Positions 17,226 through 26,809 of a stretch of 64,000 nt of DNA are shown here, piece by piece. Below the pieces are notes generated by a model. That model was not told the origin of the DNA. It saw only the letters and a list, made by a program, of their open reading frames with translations, and did not search any database. The translations under genes were made by a program, and so were the position numbers. This DNA is from Dictyobacter formicarum. Lineage in GTDB: Bacteria > Chloroflexota > Ktedonobacteria > Ktedonobacterales > Ktedonobacteraceae. Each line of letters begins with the position of its first letter. Position 1 is the first letter of the stretch. Where the stretch lies: assembly GCF_016587435.1 (NCBI RefSeq), contig NZ_BNJJ01000019.1, positions 1 through 64,000 on the forward strand, written 5' to 3'.

Positions 17226-18488
17226 ATGGGGAAGGACAAACATCTATTCTGTGCGGAATGCGGCGGGGAAAACCCGCTCCACGCAAAATTTTGTCGCGTC
17301 TGCGGGCATCGTCTCAATACTCAAACCGATAGCTCCACTCCCGCGTTAACAACGACCTCGGCACATATGGAGGCGGTTACACCGCAGTCGTTACAGATCA
17401 ATATCTTGCTCAAGCAACGCTATCGGATTGTAGAGCAGATTGGATCGGGTGGTTATGGGAAGGTCTACCGAGCCATTGATACTGAATTTATGGATCGGCA
17501 GGTAGCTGTCAAGGAGATGATCCAGCATGGTTTGAGTCCTCAGGAACTGGCGGAGGCGGCGGATGGCTTTAAGCGCGAGGCTGTATTGTTAGCGACCCTG
17601 ACCCAATCTAATCTCCCGAGCATTTACGATTATTTTTCTGAGCATGGTAACTGGTATCTGGTAATGAGCTATATCGAGGGCGAGACGCTAGAAAGCTATG
17701 TGCGCCATCGTGGCGGCTCGCTCCCCGTCGATAAGGTGATCCAGATTGGTATCCAACTGGCAACTGTACTGAGCTTTCTGCATACGCGCCGGCCCTCCAT
17801 CATCTTTCGCGATCTCAAACCCTCAAATATCATGCGTACGCCGGAAGGACAAATCTATTTGATTGACTTTGGTATCGCGCGCCATTTTAAGCAGGGCAAG
17901 GCCAAAGATACTATCGCCCTGGGGTCTCCGGGATACGCGGCCCCTGAGCAATATGGCCGCGCACAGACAACGCCTCAGGCCGATGTCTATAGCCTGGGTA
18001 TTGTGCTTTATCAGCTAATTACCGGTATTGACCCTTCGATCTCTCCCTTTGGACCAAAGCACCTGGATCTACCCAACCATCCGCAGCTCAAAATATTGAT
18101 CCAGTGTATGCTGGAACTGGATCCCAAGCGACGTCCGAGCAGCATGGGGAACATCCAGCGCGAGCTGCAGCGTATCGCAGCCGGCAAAGTTGTCAAAGCT
18201 TCTCAGCACGGTAATCGCCAGCCACCCGCCCAGCATTCTTCTCCTGTCCGGGCGGCCCATCCATTGCGCCCATTCTCAAGTGGCCCGAAGCGAGCTCAAT
18301 TGCCTCAACAACCTCTACAGCGTAATGCTGCCAGAGTCGAGCAAGCCAGATTATTGCATCCGGCCTCCTCTTTTGCGCCCCAGCTCGTGTCAACGCCTCC
18401 CATAGCTGAGGTTGTGCCGGTCGCATGGGGGCGTATGCTCAATTTTATGCGTTCCATGACAGGAATCTGGCGCGAAAAATCCTACTGA
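17226..18488 (+). CDS. Serine/threonine protein kinase with N-terminal zinc ribbon
   Basis: About 420 residues. The N-terminus is a zinc ribbon (CAECGGENPLHAKFCRVCGH). The kinase domain follows at about residues 58-310: glycine loop IGSGGYGKVYRA, catalytic lysine in VAVKEM, catalytic loop IFRDLKPSNIM, DFG in LIDFGIARHF, and APEQYG. The usual HRD histidine is Phe here. The C-terminal 100 residues are Pro/Gln/Arg-rich and no membrane helix is seen, so it is cytosolic. The ATG at 17226 is nine bases after AGGAGA; a TTG six bases earlier is possible. Substrates are unknown. Confidence 0.9.
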   Translation: MGKDKHLFCAECGGENPLHAKFCRVCGHRLNTQTDSSTPALTTTSAHMEAVTPQSLQINILLKQRYRIVEQIGSGGYGKVYRAIDTEFMDRQVAVKEMIQHGLSPQELAEAADGFKREAVLLATLTQSNLPSIYDYFSEHGNWYLVMSYIEGETLESYVRHRGGSLPVDKVIQIGIQLATVLSFLHTRRPSIIFRDLKPSNIMRTPEGQIYLIDFGIARHFKQGKAKDTIALGSPGYAAPEQYGRAQTTPQADVYSLGIVLYQLITGIDPSISPFGPKHLDLPNHPQLKILIQCMLELDPKRRPSSMGNIQRELQRIAAGKVVKASQHGNRQPPAQHSSPVRAAHPLRPFSSGPKRAQLPQQPLQRNAARVEQARLLHPASSFAPQLVSTPPIAEVVPVAWGRMLNFMRSMTGIWREKSY

Positions 18489-18695
18489 CCCAGAATGTAT
18501 AAAAAATATGCCTGGTGGTCAGAAGCCCCAAATTGACCTATATTAGTTGATGATTTCGTTTCCTCAATAGAATCATGCTTGATTTGCTCGCCATTTTCCA
18601 TCGTTTCGTCGTGTTAAAGATGTACAATGATATGGTGTGTTGTTGTATTTGTAGCCTCCTCTTTACTGGTAGAGGATAACTGAAGGAGAGTTCTG

Positions 18696-18980
18696 ATGCC
18701 AAAAGCAACCTGGAAAGGTGTTACGCTGGCGGAAAGCGATAAATGTATTGTGGTTGAAGGCAACCAATACTTTCCACCGGATTCTGTTCAGCGGGCATAT
18801 TTTAAAGAGAGTAGTACCCATACTACCTGCCCCTGGAAAGGGCTGGCCAGCTATTACACTATTGAAGTGAATGGGGAAGCCAACAAAGACGCAGCCTGGT
18901 TTTATCCTGAGCCCAAGGATGCCGCACGCCAGATCAAAGATTATGTCGCTTTCTGGCGTGGCGTTGATGTAGAGGCTTGA
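18696..18980 (+). CDS. DUF427 domain-containing protein
   Basis: A 94-residue DUF427 protein. Recognised by WKGVTLAESDKCIVVEGNQY, FPPDSV, the CPWKGLASYYTIEVNG core and AWFYPEPKDAARQIKDYVAF. The family's biochemical role is not established. AAGGAGAG lies five bases before the ATG. It appears monocistronic, between the kinase and an exporter. Confidence 0.9.
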   Translation: MPKATWKGVTLAESDKCIVVEGNQYFPPDSVQRAYFKESSTHTTCPWKGLASYYTIEVNGEANKDAAWFYPEPKDAARQIKDYVAFWRGVDVEA

Positions 18981-19118
18981 GCGTCCTCGCCGATGCGCTG
19001 CTAATCTGGTCTGTTTGATTGTATTGCTGTAAGTGGTAAGGAATAAATCATCCACGAATAGTGTTTAGGTAAGCAGGTTTTATTGGATGGGAAAGGTAGT
19101 ATAGTCAGGAATGTATGT

Positions 19119-20693
19119 ATGACCAGAAATGCCAAAATTATTGTGACGATCGCTTTGATGTTGGGCATGGCCCTGGCCGCATTGGATACCACCATTGTTG
19201 GAACAGCTATGCCCAGCATCGTGGGTAAACTTGGAGGCATCACCCTCTATTCATGGGTGTTTTCCGCTTATCTTCTGACCTCAACGACAACAGTGCCTAT
19301 CTACGGCAAACTGGCTGATCTCTATGGTCGTAAGCCACTTTTTTTATTTGGATCGATAGTATTTTTAATTGGTTCGATAGCTTCTGGTTTCTCCCAGACT
19401 ATGGTGCAATTGATCATTTTTCGTGCTATCCAGGGGTTGGGCGCTGGTGCGGTACAGCCAATTGTTTTAACTATTATTGGGGATATTTTCGCCTTAAAAG
19501 AGCGCGCCAGGGTGCAGGGATTGTTCAGTGGTGTTTGGGGCTTATCCAGTATTGTGGGTCCTGCGCTGGGTGGCTTAATCGTAGACCATTCCTCGTGGCG
19601 CTGGGTCTTCTTTATTAATGTGCCTTTTGGGGTGTTGTCCGCCATCATGTTGATGTTTGCCTTGAAAGAACAGGTCGAGCGTAAAAAACATCAACTGGAC
19701 TACATTGGGACATTGACATTAAGTGGTGGTATTGTTGCCTTGCTCTTTGCCGTCCTGCAGGGCGGTACCAGCTGGTCCTGGGCCTCATGGCAGAGTATCA
19801 GCCTGTTCGCTATCTCGATCCTGCTGCTGGGCTGGTTTCTGTACGAAGAACGGCGTGCTGCTGAACCTATCCTGCCACTGGATTTGTTTAAAAATCGCAT
19901 CATTGTCATTTCGAGCATTGGTGGTGTGGTGCTAGGTACGATTATGTTCGGCATCACTTCATATGTGCCGCTGTTTATGCAGGGCGTTAAAGGCGGCAGC
20001 GCCACAGACGCAGGTATTATCCTTGGACCATTGTTGCTAGCCTGGCCTATTGCCGCCACCGTCAGCGGCAAGGTCGTTTTGAGTTATGGCTATCGCATTA
20101 CAGCTCTGGTGGGAACCGGACTGACTCTGATTGGTATGGGAATAGTGGTGGCGTTTACGCCTCAAGTCGGTTTGCCGATGATCATCGTGGCCATGGTTTT
20201 GATTGGTGCCGGGCTGGGCTTCTCCAGTTCTGCCTACATCCTTTCTGTACAGAATGCGGTCCCCTGGAGTTTGCGTGGGGTTGCTACCGCTTCCACCCAG
20301 TTTTTCCGTACTATCGGGGGTACGGTGGGCGTGGCTATTATGGGATCGATTCTCAACGTGCAGATGGCCCTGCATTTCACGCCTATCTTTGCTCACTATC
20401 AGCAGGTGCTGCAACACCTGCCTAAAGGAATCTCGCCAGCCAATGTGTTATTGACGCCCGATGTACGATCTTCTCTCGCTTCGGGATTGCTCAATCAACT
20501 CCAGGTGGCCCTGTCTCAGAGCTTATTCTGGGTCTACTTGCTGCTGTTTGTGATGGCGGTGATCGGACTGGTTGCTATGTTCTGGCTGCCCGGTGGTCGC
20601 GCTGACCAGTATATGTATAAAGCTGAGCCCGAGGCCGACGCTGCAGCCGAAGCTCAGGCATCCTCAGATATGGTAATGCCACACATGGGTTAA
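19119..20693 (+). CDS. DHA2-type MFS drug exporter (EmrB/QacA)
   Basis: A 524-residue transporter with fourteen predicted helices. Helix 1 carries the DHA2 motif LAALDTTIVGTAMPSIVGKLGG, and the helix 2-3 loop has GKLADLYGRKPLFLFG. The GLSSIVGPALGGLIVDHSSWRW motif (antiporter motif C) indicates drug-proton antiport. The ATG at 19119 is preceded by AGGA with eight-base spacing; an upstream in-frame start at 19083 would add twelve poorly conserved residues. No adjacent regulator is seen. Confidence 0.87.
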   Translation: MTRNAKIIVTIALMLGMALAALDTTIVGTAMPSIVGKLGGITLYSWVFSAYLLTSTTTVPIYGKLADLYGRKPLFLFGSIVFLIGSIASGFSQTMVQLIIFRAIQGLGAGAVQPIVLTIIGDIFALKERARVQGLFSGVWGLSSIVGPALGGLIVDHSSWRWVFFINVPFGVLSAIMLMFALKEQVERKKHQLDYIGTLTLSGGIVALLFAVLQGGTSWSWASWQSISLFAISILLLGWFLYEERRAAEPILPLDLFKNRIIVISSIGGVVLGTIMFGITSYVPLFMQGVKGGSATDAGIILGPLLLAWPIAATVSGKVVLSYGYRITALVGTGLTLIGMGIVVAFTPQVGLPMIIVAMVLIGAGLGFSSSAYILSVQNAVPWSLRGVATASTQFFRTIGGTVGVAIMGSILNVQMALHFTPIFAHYQQVLQHLPKGISPANVLLTPDVRSSLASGLLNQLQVALSQSLFWVYLLLFVMAVIGLVAMFWLPGGRADQYMYKAEPEADAAAEAQASSDMVMPHMG

Positions 20694-20699
20694 TTGAGC

Positions 20700-20748
20700 A
20701 AAAAAGAGCCTGCCACTGGTCTATAACCATCTTGGCAGGCTCTTTTTT
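20700..20748. terminator. Bidirectional terminator between DHA2 exporter and PAP2 gene
   Basis: AAAAAAGAGCCTGCCA and TGGCAGGCTCTTTTTT form a perfect stem around a 17-base loop, with A- and T-runs suited to both convergent genes. Confidence 0.88.
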
Positions 20749-20760
20749 ATTTTGTGGCTT

Positions 20761-21666
20761 TTAATCGCGTTCAGCCTCTTCTTTGGCCTCTTTATCGGGG
20801 GTATCGCCGGGTTGTTGCAGTGGTTTAGCTGCCTCTGGTGCTTTCCCCTTCCAGGGATGTAACCAGGCTTTGATCCGCAGGTACAGCGCCATAACTCCGC
20901 TAAACCACAGGCCCCCATAGATATAGCCAGCGGCTACATCGCTGGGCCAGTGCGCGCCCAGATAGATGCGTGACGGTCCAATGCAGGCGATTAACAGGGT
21001 ACAGATGCCGATCAGCAGGTTGCGAATACGACCTGAGCGCCAGTTCGTGGCCAGCAAGTAGATGAGCAGGCCATAAAAATTGGTGTAGTACATGACGTGG
21101 CCGCTGGGAAAACTGGGTTCGTTGATGACTTTTACTACGGTGACCAGTTCCTGTGTTGGCCGGGGACGTTTGATTACGCGTTTCACAATAGCGTTGAGCA
21201 GCGTGGCGGATGAGGTGAGCAGGATAAATAATGCTTCAAGCCGGAAACGAAGTGCCCAGAAGATGCCGGCAATCCCCAGCGTTTGTGGCAAAGCATATTG
21301 AACAAAGCCAATTTCTGATACACCAAAGAAGAAGCGGCGCAGCCAGGGATTGCGATACTTCTGCAGCCGGGCCGTAATCGACCTGTCTCCAGGAAAAAAC
21401 TGGGTGCGTTGCGCGATCAAGGAAAGTATCACGGCCCCCGATAAAATCCAAAGGTAAAAGGCCATAAACATGGTGCCGCGCGAGACTGCGCGGCGGCCCG
21501 AGACAGAGGTCTGGGCCGCTACCCGTTGCGCTTCAGTCATCACTGGCGGCATCTGTACCTCTGGTAACTTGACTTGTGGTAATGGCTCTGGTTGTCGTTC
21601 TTTTGTGTTAGTAGTGGGTTGCTCTGGCTGTGCTTCTCGGGTTGGTTTACGGCTGAATTTAAACAT
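20761..21666 (-). CDS. PAP2-superfamily membrane phosphatase
   Basis: A 301-residue integral membrane phosphatase, probably acting on phosphatidate, undecaprenyl pyrophosphate or a similar lipid phosphate. The three catalytic signatures are present in order: KRVIKRPRPTQ, PSFPSGHVMYYTN, and RIYLGAHWPSDVAAGY. A polar N-terminal region of about 70 residues and a charged, Glu-rich tail flank the helices. It overlaps the lipid-kinase gene by eight bases, and kinase plus phosphatase of lipid phosphates is a coherent pair. Confidence 0.88.
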   Translation of the reverse strand: MFKFSRKPTREAQPEQPTTNTKERQPEPLPQVKLPEVQMPPVMTEAQRVAAQTSVSGRRAVSRGTMFMAFYLWILSGAVILSLIAQRTQFFPGDRSITARLQKYRNPWLRRFFFGVSEIGFVQYALPQTLGIAGIFWALRFRLEALFILLTSSATLLNAIVKRVIKRPRPTQELVTVVKVINEPSFPSGHVMYYTNFYGLLIYLLATNWRSGRIRNLLIGICTLLIACIGPSRIYLGAHWPSDVAAGYIYGGLWFSGVMALYLRIKAWLHPWKGKAPEAAKPLQQPGDTPDKEAKEEAERD

Positions 21667-22669
21667 ATACAGAACCTTTCTCTTCGCTTTGGTCGCGTCT
21701 GGCAGCTCGCTGATATATTTTTCTCTTCTTGTGTTCCGGCTGCGTTATATTAGGGCCTGTGGCCACCTTTTTCGGTACGCGCACCTGTAAGACACCGGTT
21801 TGAATAGCGATCAGCGCCGGGGTATAGCCTTGTTGCTCTCCATCAGCGTGAATCTCTACCGGTTGTTCTGACTGAATATACATAGTTTTTACTTTATGCC
21901 GGCTGACCTTCTGTTCCAGTGCCCGTCTCCCCTGACTGATTGAGATGGCGTGACGAATATAGTCTAACTTGTTAAAGCGTCGATAGATGAGCACGTCGAG
22001 CAGTCCATCATCCATCATTGCTTTAGGTGCGAACTGCAAACGTGCTCCATAGTAGGGCGAATTGCAGACACTGATTTGGATGGCATGAACCCGGCGACGC
22101 CTCTTATTGTCAAAAGTAACAGTAAAACGCGTTGGTGAAAATGTAAAGAGTGTACGTAATCCATCTACAACAGCACGTAGTGTTGAGACCAGACCTTTAC
22201 TCTTGAGTTCTTCCGCGGCTGGAAAGAGGGCCGCTTCCAGTCCAATGCCGGCTACTTCTAAGAAGATGTGATCATTGATTTTTCCCACATCGATACGGCT
22301 AGTGGAACCCTCTGCAATGATCTCACACGCCTTTTCAATATCTTCTGGAATATTCAGGCTGCGGGCAATATTATTCATTGTACCCATAGGAAGGATACCC
22401 AGGGCGCTATTAGTATTGATTAATCCATTGGCAACGGCATGCAGTGTACCATCACCGCCGCCCGCGATTACGATATCCGCCCCCTCTTCGGCAGCTTTGC
22501 GTGCCAGCCCGGTACCTGGATCCTCTACCGTTGTATAGAGTATGGTGGGCTCTATATTATACGTGCGTAAAGAGGCCAGGATCAATTCTTTGCTGTCATC
22601 CAGGGTATTATGGTTTGTTGCCAGGGCCGAATCACCTGAAGTCGGATTGAGGATCAGTACAGTACGCAT
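21659..22669 (-). CDS. Diacylglycerol/sphingosine kinase-like lipid kinase
   Basis: A 336-residue member of the YegS/BmrU/DagK family that phosphorylates diacylglycerol or related lipids with ATP. Signatures: VLILNPTSGDSALATN at the start, the nucleotide-binding VIAGGGDGTLHAVANGL, and LGILPMGTMNNIARSL. The C-terminal beta-sandwich (residues about 140-310) has the usual GARLQFAPKAMMDDGLLDVL. AAGGAATC precedes the ATG. The substrate is inferred from family only. It is first in the operon with the PAP2 phosphatase. Confidence 0.88.
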   Translation of the reverse strand: MRTVLILNPTSGDSALATNHNTLDDSKELILASLRTYNIEPTILYTTVEDPGTGLARKAAEEGADIVIAGGGDGTLHAVANGLINTNSALGILPMGTMNNIARSLNIPEDIEKACEIIAEGSTSRIDVGKINDHIFLEVAGIGLEAALFPAAEELKSKGLVSTLRAVVDGLRTLFTFSPTRFTVTFDNKRRRRVHAIQISVCNSPYYGARLQFAPKAMMDDGLLDVLIYRRFNKLDYIRHAISISQGRRALEQKVSRHKVKTMYIQSEQPVEIHADGEQQGYTPALIAIQTGVLQVRVPKKVATGPNITQPEHKKRKIYQRAARRDQSEEKGSVYV

Positions 22670-22891
22670 AAGATGATTCCTTATTCACGCATAACTTTCG
22701 TTATAAGTTTGCAGTTTTTCAATGAAACTGTATGTGTAATACAAATGCACTTACCTATAGCTGCATGTCCAGGGGCGATCTCTTATACACGACACTGCAC
22801 AACAGCACCCTAGCAACGTGGCCTCATGTAATACACGCTTAAACGGACGAGTTAGCCTCAAGTTGCCTGCTGTTGCCTCTAGTGAGCTATG

Positions 22892-24265
22892 TTAAAGACG
22901 GTCTGCTGTCCAGCGTACAGCCTCGCTTAGCGTTGGATAGGGTAGAATGGTATGGGCCAGCGTTTGCACTGAAATGCCTGTCTTCATGGCCAACACTATC
23001 TGTGCCAGCAGATCATCTGCTCGCTCACCCAGAATGTGTCCACCTAGAATGATGCCGTTCTCATCTGTGAGTAATTTGAGGCATCCGCTGGTGCGCCCAT
23101 TCATAATGGCGCGCTCATTCTCTTCAAATGAAAGTCGGGCCACTTTGTAGCTACACCCTTCGTCCCGTAGTTCGGCTTCTGTTTTGCCGATATGGGCCAG
23201 AGGAGGATCTGTATAGGTTACCCATGGAATGGCCTGGTCGGTAAAGGGTTGGGGCGTAGGTGCGAATGCATTGTTGGCGGCCAGTCGTCCCTGATCACTG
23301 GCAACATGGGTGTATTGATAGCCGCCCGTGATATCTCCGGCCGCCCAGATATGGGAAACAGAGGTGCGCAACGTGGCATCAACGCTAATACCTTTTTCGG
23401 TAGTATGGATAGTAGCCGCCTCTGTATTGAGTCCATCCAGATTGGGCCGTCGTCCGGTGGCGAGGAGGATCTCGTCAACCGCTAACTGCTTTTGTGCGCC
23501 ATCTTCCTGATAGATGAGCTGTTTCTGACCACTTGCGGCTCGTTCGACCTGATTGAGCTCTATCCCGGTTGCCAGCTTGATGCCTTCACTGCTTAAAATA
23601 TCGCAGAGCTGGTCCGCCTGTTCTTGCTCCTCTTTATTAAGCAACTGTGTATTATGTTCCAGCACCGTGACCTGTACGCCAAAGCGTTGGAAGAGCTGAG
23701 CGAATTCCAGCCCAATCGGTCCGGCGCCGATAATCGCCAGGCTGCCGGGCAATTGCGGCAGATATACCGCATCTTTGTTGGTGATATAGCCGATCTCCTG
23801 CAATCCTCTTACGGGTGGGCACTGATTGCTGGTACCGGTAGCGACGATAATTTTTTCTGCGTAGAGTGTCTGGTCCTCGACTGAGATAGTATGTGATGAG
23901 GTAAATGCAGCACGAGTATGAAAAACATCAATTCCCTGTTTTTTAAGAGAAGCATCCGCCTCAGCCAATGAACCGCCGCGAATGCGTGTGATCACGCTTT
24001 GTACATAATCCTGTACCTGCTGCCAGTCAAATGTTGCCGCCGGAATAGATAGTCCGTAGCGTTGCGCATAGCGGGACCGATGGAGCATAGTGGCGATTTG
24101 TAACAGTGTTTTGGTGGGATCACAGCCATAGTTCAGACAGGTGCCTCCCAGTTTGTCAGCTTCGATCAGCGCTACATGTTTCTGCATGGCGGCCGCCGTG
24201 TTAGCCGCCGTACTACCCGCTGCGCCACCGCCAATAACAATGAGATCATATGTCTTATCAGCCAT
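22892..24265 (-). CDS. Pyridine nucleotide-disulfide oxidoreductase, lipoamide dehydrogenase/mercuric reductase-like
   Basis: A 457-residue FAD/NAD(P)H disulfide reductase. Order: FAD motif VIGGGAAGSTAANTAA, redox disulfide GGTCLNYGCDPTK, NAD motif IIGAGPIGLEFAQLFQRFG, central AAGDITGGYQYTHVA and C-terminal dimer domain ending TILPYPTLSEAVRW. The active-site residues DPTK differ from the IPSK of the dihydrolipoyl dehydrogenase at 47061. The C-terminal HPHPT of Lpd is IPLPYPT-like here (ILPYPT), so this is a paralog with another substrate. No MerA vicinal Cys tail is seen. AAGGAGG lies eight bases upstream. Confidence 0.85.
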   Translation of the reverse strand: MADKTYDLIVIGGGAAGSTAANTAAAMQKHVALIEADKLGGTCLNYGCDPTKTLLQIATMLHRSRYAQRYGLSIPAATFDWQQVQDYVQSVITRIRGGSLAEADASLKKQGIDVFHTRAAFTSSHTISVEDQTLYAEKIIVATGTSNQCPPVRGLQEIGYITNKDAVYLPQLPGSLAIIGAGPIGLEFAQLFQRFGVQVTVLEHNTQLLNKEEQEQADQLCDILSSEGIKLATGIELNQVERAASGQKQLIYQEDGAQKQLAVDEILLATGRRPNLDGLNTEAATIHTTEKGISVDATLRTSVSHIWAAGDITGGYQYTHVASDQGRLAANNAFAPTPQPFTDQAIPWVTYTDPPLAHIGKTEAELRDEGCSYKVARLSFEENERAIMNGRTSGCLKLLTDENGIILGGHILGERADDLLAQIVLAMKTGISVQTLAHTILPYPTLSEAVRWTADRL

Positions 24266-24595
24266 CCCGCATTTCCTCCTTAATCTTTTATCATTTTACC
24301 TATGACAACATATCACACGCGTTAGCCTGACAGGCTGGTTTCAACTGGCCTGCGATCTCGATTTTGTGATATAGTAATGTCCTTCTATAGAAGATTACAT
24401 AGATTACATAAAAATTTCCTGAGAGTTGTGTGGTGGCTTAACTTTTACAGAAACTTTTTGTTTTGGGATGGCGTACGACAAATAGGTAGCAACATTTCAT
24501 TTAGATGATTCCTCTCCAGCCGATGATGAGAATTGGTTGTAGTGCTGATGGTGTGAGACAACACAGGACGATGTAGTGTGAAGAAGGGATGATCC
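24266..24595. other. Divergent promoter region
   Basis: About 330 bases between the leftward disulfide reductase and the rightward methyltransferase. It must hold both promoters. No RNA gene, repeat or strong palindrome was recognised. Confidence 0.5.
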
Positions 24596-25555
24596 ATGGC
24601 CAGTAGCGACTCATCTGCTCAATCCGGGGTTTTGTTTGAAAATCCATTTCATATCGAAGATTTACAGGTTTTTGATGCCGAAACCATGCACAACATGCTA
24701 GCGTGTAGCCATGCTCAGTTGTCCAGTCGTCTGCTGGCGGATAGCCTGCATAATGTTTCACCTGTACTGATAACGCATATCATGCAAGCTATTCCCCAGG
24801 AACAGCGGGAGCAGTTTCGGCAGGAGTTACAACAGCCTCTCTCTTCGCAGGAAATTGAACAGGCTCGCAGTCAAACCTTGAATAGCTTGTTCTGGGAGCT
24901 CATCTATTGGAAAACGCCTGACTTGTATGAGGAGTTGACGGTGGGGGAGCGGTTGCATGAAGGCATTTTCCAATCTATTCAGTCCGATCTGGCTGGCAAA
25001 ATCGTGCTGGATGCCGGCGCTGGTAGTGGAAGAGCTTCGTTTGAATATCTGCGCTATGGTGCCACCCGGGTTCATGCTGTTGAACCATCACCTGGTTTAT
25101 TGCGTATCCTGCGCAAAAAGATCATAGATCGCGGATTGGAGCGATCTATATTCCCGGCTGCTGGTCGCTTTAATAAATTACCGCTGGCCGATCATTGTGT
25201 GGATACTGCGCTTTCCTGCTCGGCGTTTACCGCGCTAGAAGATCAGGGTGGTGAGTCTGGATTGCTTGAGCTACGCCGTGTTACCAGGCCTGGTGGCAAA
25301 ATCATTATTGTCTGGCCGCGCACAGAAGACCATCAGTGGCTTGCCGCGCATGGCTTTCAGTACGTCTCTTTGCCCATCCAGGAAGAGATGTACGTCCATT
25401 TTCGCTCGTTTGAAAGCGCCCTGCGCTGTGCCAGGCTCTTTTATGCCCATAATCCCGATGTCTTGCACTACTTACAAAAAGCCCAAAAACCAGAAATTCC
25501 CTTTTCTATAATTGGCATGAATCCGCCACGGGACTACTTTTGGCTCGCGGTATAA
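24596..25555 (+). CDS. SAM-dependent class I methyltransferase
   Basis: A 319-residue protein with a Rossmann methyltransferase core at about residues 135-260: motif I VLDAGAGSGRASFEYLRYG, VHAVEPSPGLL (acidic residue after motif I), a LPLADHCVDTALSCSA motif and LRRVTRPGGKIIIVWPR. The first 130 residues are helical and do not match a known domain. AAGGGA precedes the ATG at the right spacing. The substrate is unknown. Eighteen bases separate it from the DUF2231-Rieske gene, so the two are probably cotranscribed. Confidence 0.82.
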   Translation: MASSDSSAQSGVLFENPFHIEDLQVFDAETMHNMLACSHAQLSSRLLADSLHNVSPVLITHIMQAIPQEQREQFRQELQQPLSSQEIEQARSQTLNSLFWELIYWKTPDLYEELTVGERLHEGIFQSIQSDLAGKIVLDAGAGSGRASFEYLRYGATRVHAVEPSPGLLRILRKKIIDRGLERSIFPAAGRFNKLPLADHCVDTALSCSAFTALEDQGGESGLLELRRVTRPGGKIIIVWPRTEDHQWLAAHGFQYVSLPIQEEMYVHFRSFESALRCARLFYAHNPDVLHYLQKAQKPEIPFSIIGMNPPRDYFWLAV

Positions 25556-25572
25556 GAAAGGAAGACTTAGAT

Positions 25573-26526
25573 ATGGTTGCAGATACGACAAAGCAGAATG
25601 GAACAACTACTAGCTGGATGAATACGCCACCAAGGTCACCGTTGCTGCGTCACTATAGCGCTAAACTGGTTGCGAGTATGCCCTGGCTAGATAAGCTGTC
25701 TACTCCCTTGCAAAGCTGGTCTAAATCAATATTTGGTAATCCTAAAGATACGACGTATCGCGTGAAGGATTTTCTGGTGGGCGTCTGGTTGGGCCATCCT
25801 GTTCATCCAGCGTTGGTGGCGATTCCTATTGGCGCCTGGACTTCGGCCCTGGTTTTTGACCTGGCCTGGCTGGGAAGTGATGACGATGAGGGCATGGCTC
25901 GCAGCGCCGACATGATGATGTGGTTAGGCCTGGTGGGCGCGGCGGGTTCGGCCGCGACAGGCCTGGCGAACTGGGTGGATACAGATGGGCAGGAGCAGCG
26001 GACCGGCATGCTGCATGCTGTACTGAACGGCGGCGCGACCGTCTTAAATCTTTCCTCAGCTCTCTTACGCCTGTCTGGACAGCGCCGCACAGCCATTGCG
26101 TTGGCCAGTACTGCCTATGCGCTGATCCTTTATTCTTCCTACCTTGGCGGAGAACTGGCCTATTCAAATGGTATTGGGATGAATCGCGTCATTCCTGAGG
26201 GCGGTCCCGATGAGTTTGTGGCGGTGATGGATGAAAAAGATCTGGTTGAAGGCAAGCTAACTCGCGTAGACGTAGAAGGCATGCCAGTGGTTCTGCTTAA
26301 AGATAGATCAACTATAAATGCAATCGCTGCTACGTGCTCTCACCTGGGTGGACCATTGGATGAGGGCAGCTATGAAGATGGAGTTGTGCATTGTCCCTGG
26401 CATAATTCGGGCTTCCGTATGAGCGATGGTTGTGTGATGAATAGTCCGGCTGTTTATGCGCAGCCTACCTTTGCGGTACGCGTTCGTGATGGTAAAATTG
26501 AACTGCGACGCTTAGAACACGCTTAA
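25573..26526 (+). CDS. DUF2231 membrane domain fused to a Rieske [2Fe-2S] domain
   Basis: About 317 residues. The N-terminal half is a DUF2231 membrane domain (WLGHPVHPALVAIPIGAWTS, then further helices through residue 195). The C-terminal 110 residues are a Rieske domain with CSHLGGPLDEG and CPWHNSGFRM, giving the Cys-X-His and Cys-X2-His ligands. This suggests a membrane-tethered electron carrier. The ATG at 25573 is chosen because AGGAAG lies upstream and the longer frame from 25540 overlaps the preceding gene. Its redox partner is unknown. Confidence 0.87.
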   Translation: MVADTTKQNGTTTSWMNTPPRSPLLRHYSAKLVASMPWLDKLSTPLQSWSKSIFGNPKDTTYRVKDFLVGVWLGHPVHPALVAIPIGAWTSALVFDLAWLGSDDDEGMARSADMMMWLGLVGAAGSAATGLANWVDTDGQEQRTGMLHAVLNGGATVLNLSSALLRLSGQRRTAIALASTAYALILYSSYLGGELAYSNGIGMNRVIPEGGPDEFVAVMDEKDLVEGKLTRVDVEGMPVVLLKDRSTINAIAATCSHLGGPLDEGSYEDGVVHCPWHNSGFRMSDGCVMNSPAVYAQPTFAVRVRDGKIELRRLEHA

Positions 26527-26552
26527 ATCAAAATTTCTGTTTCCTTTTTGTT

Positions 26553-26580
26553 AATGGGCCATACATGTATGGCCCATTTT
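26553..26580 (+). terminator. Terminator of the methyltransferase-Rieske operon
   Basis: AATGGGCCATAC and GTATGGCCCATT pair perfectly across a two-base centre and run into TTTTTAT. Confidence 0.75.
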
Positions 26581-26809
26581 TATGTTGTATATCGAGCCTC
26601 GAGCCGCGCCCCAGGCTGCAGGCAAAATTCACCCTCAAAAAATTCTCCATCTCGCTCAGGGCTTACCTTTTTGTGACTTTTAATAGAAAACTAGAGTTTT
26701 ATTTGATACAAATTCCATTGTAATTATCGTTTGAAGAGTATATGCTAGTATCTATAAAAAGAGAATGGTCACTAGGATATGAATCCATTCAGAAACGAAG
26801 AGGTTACCC

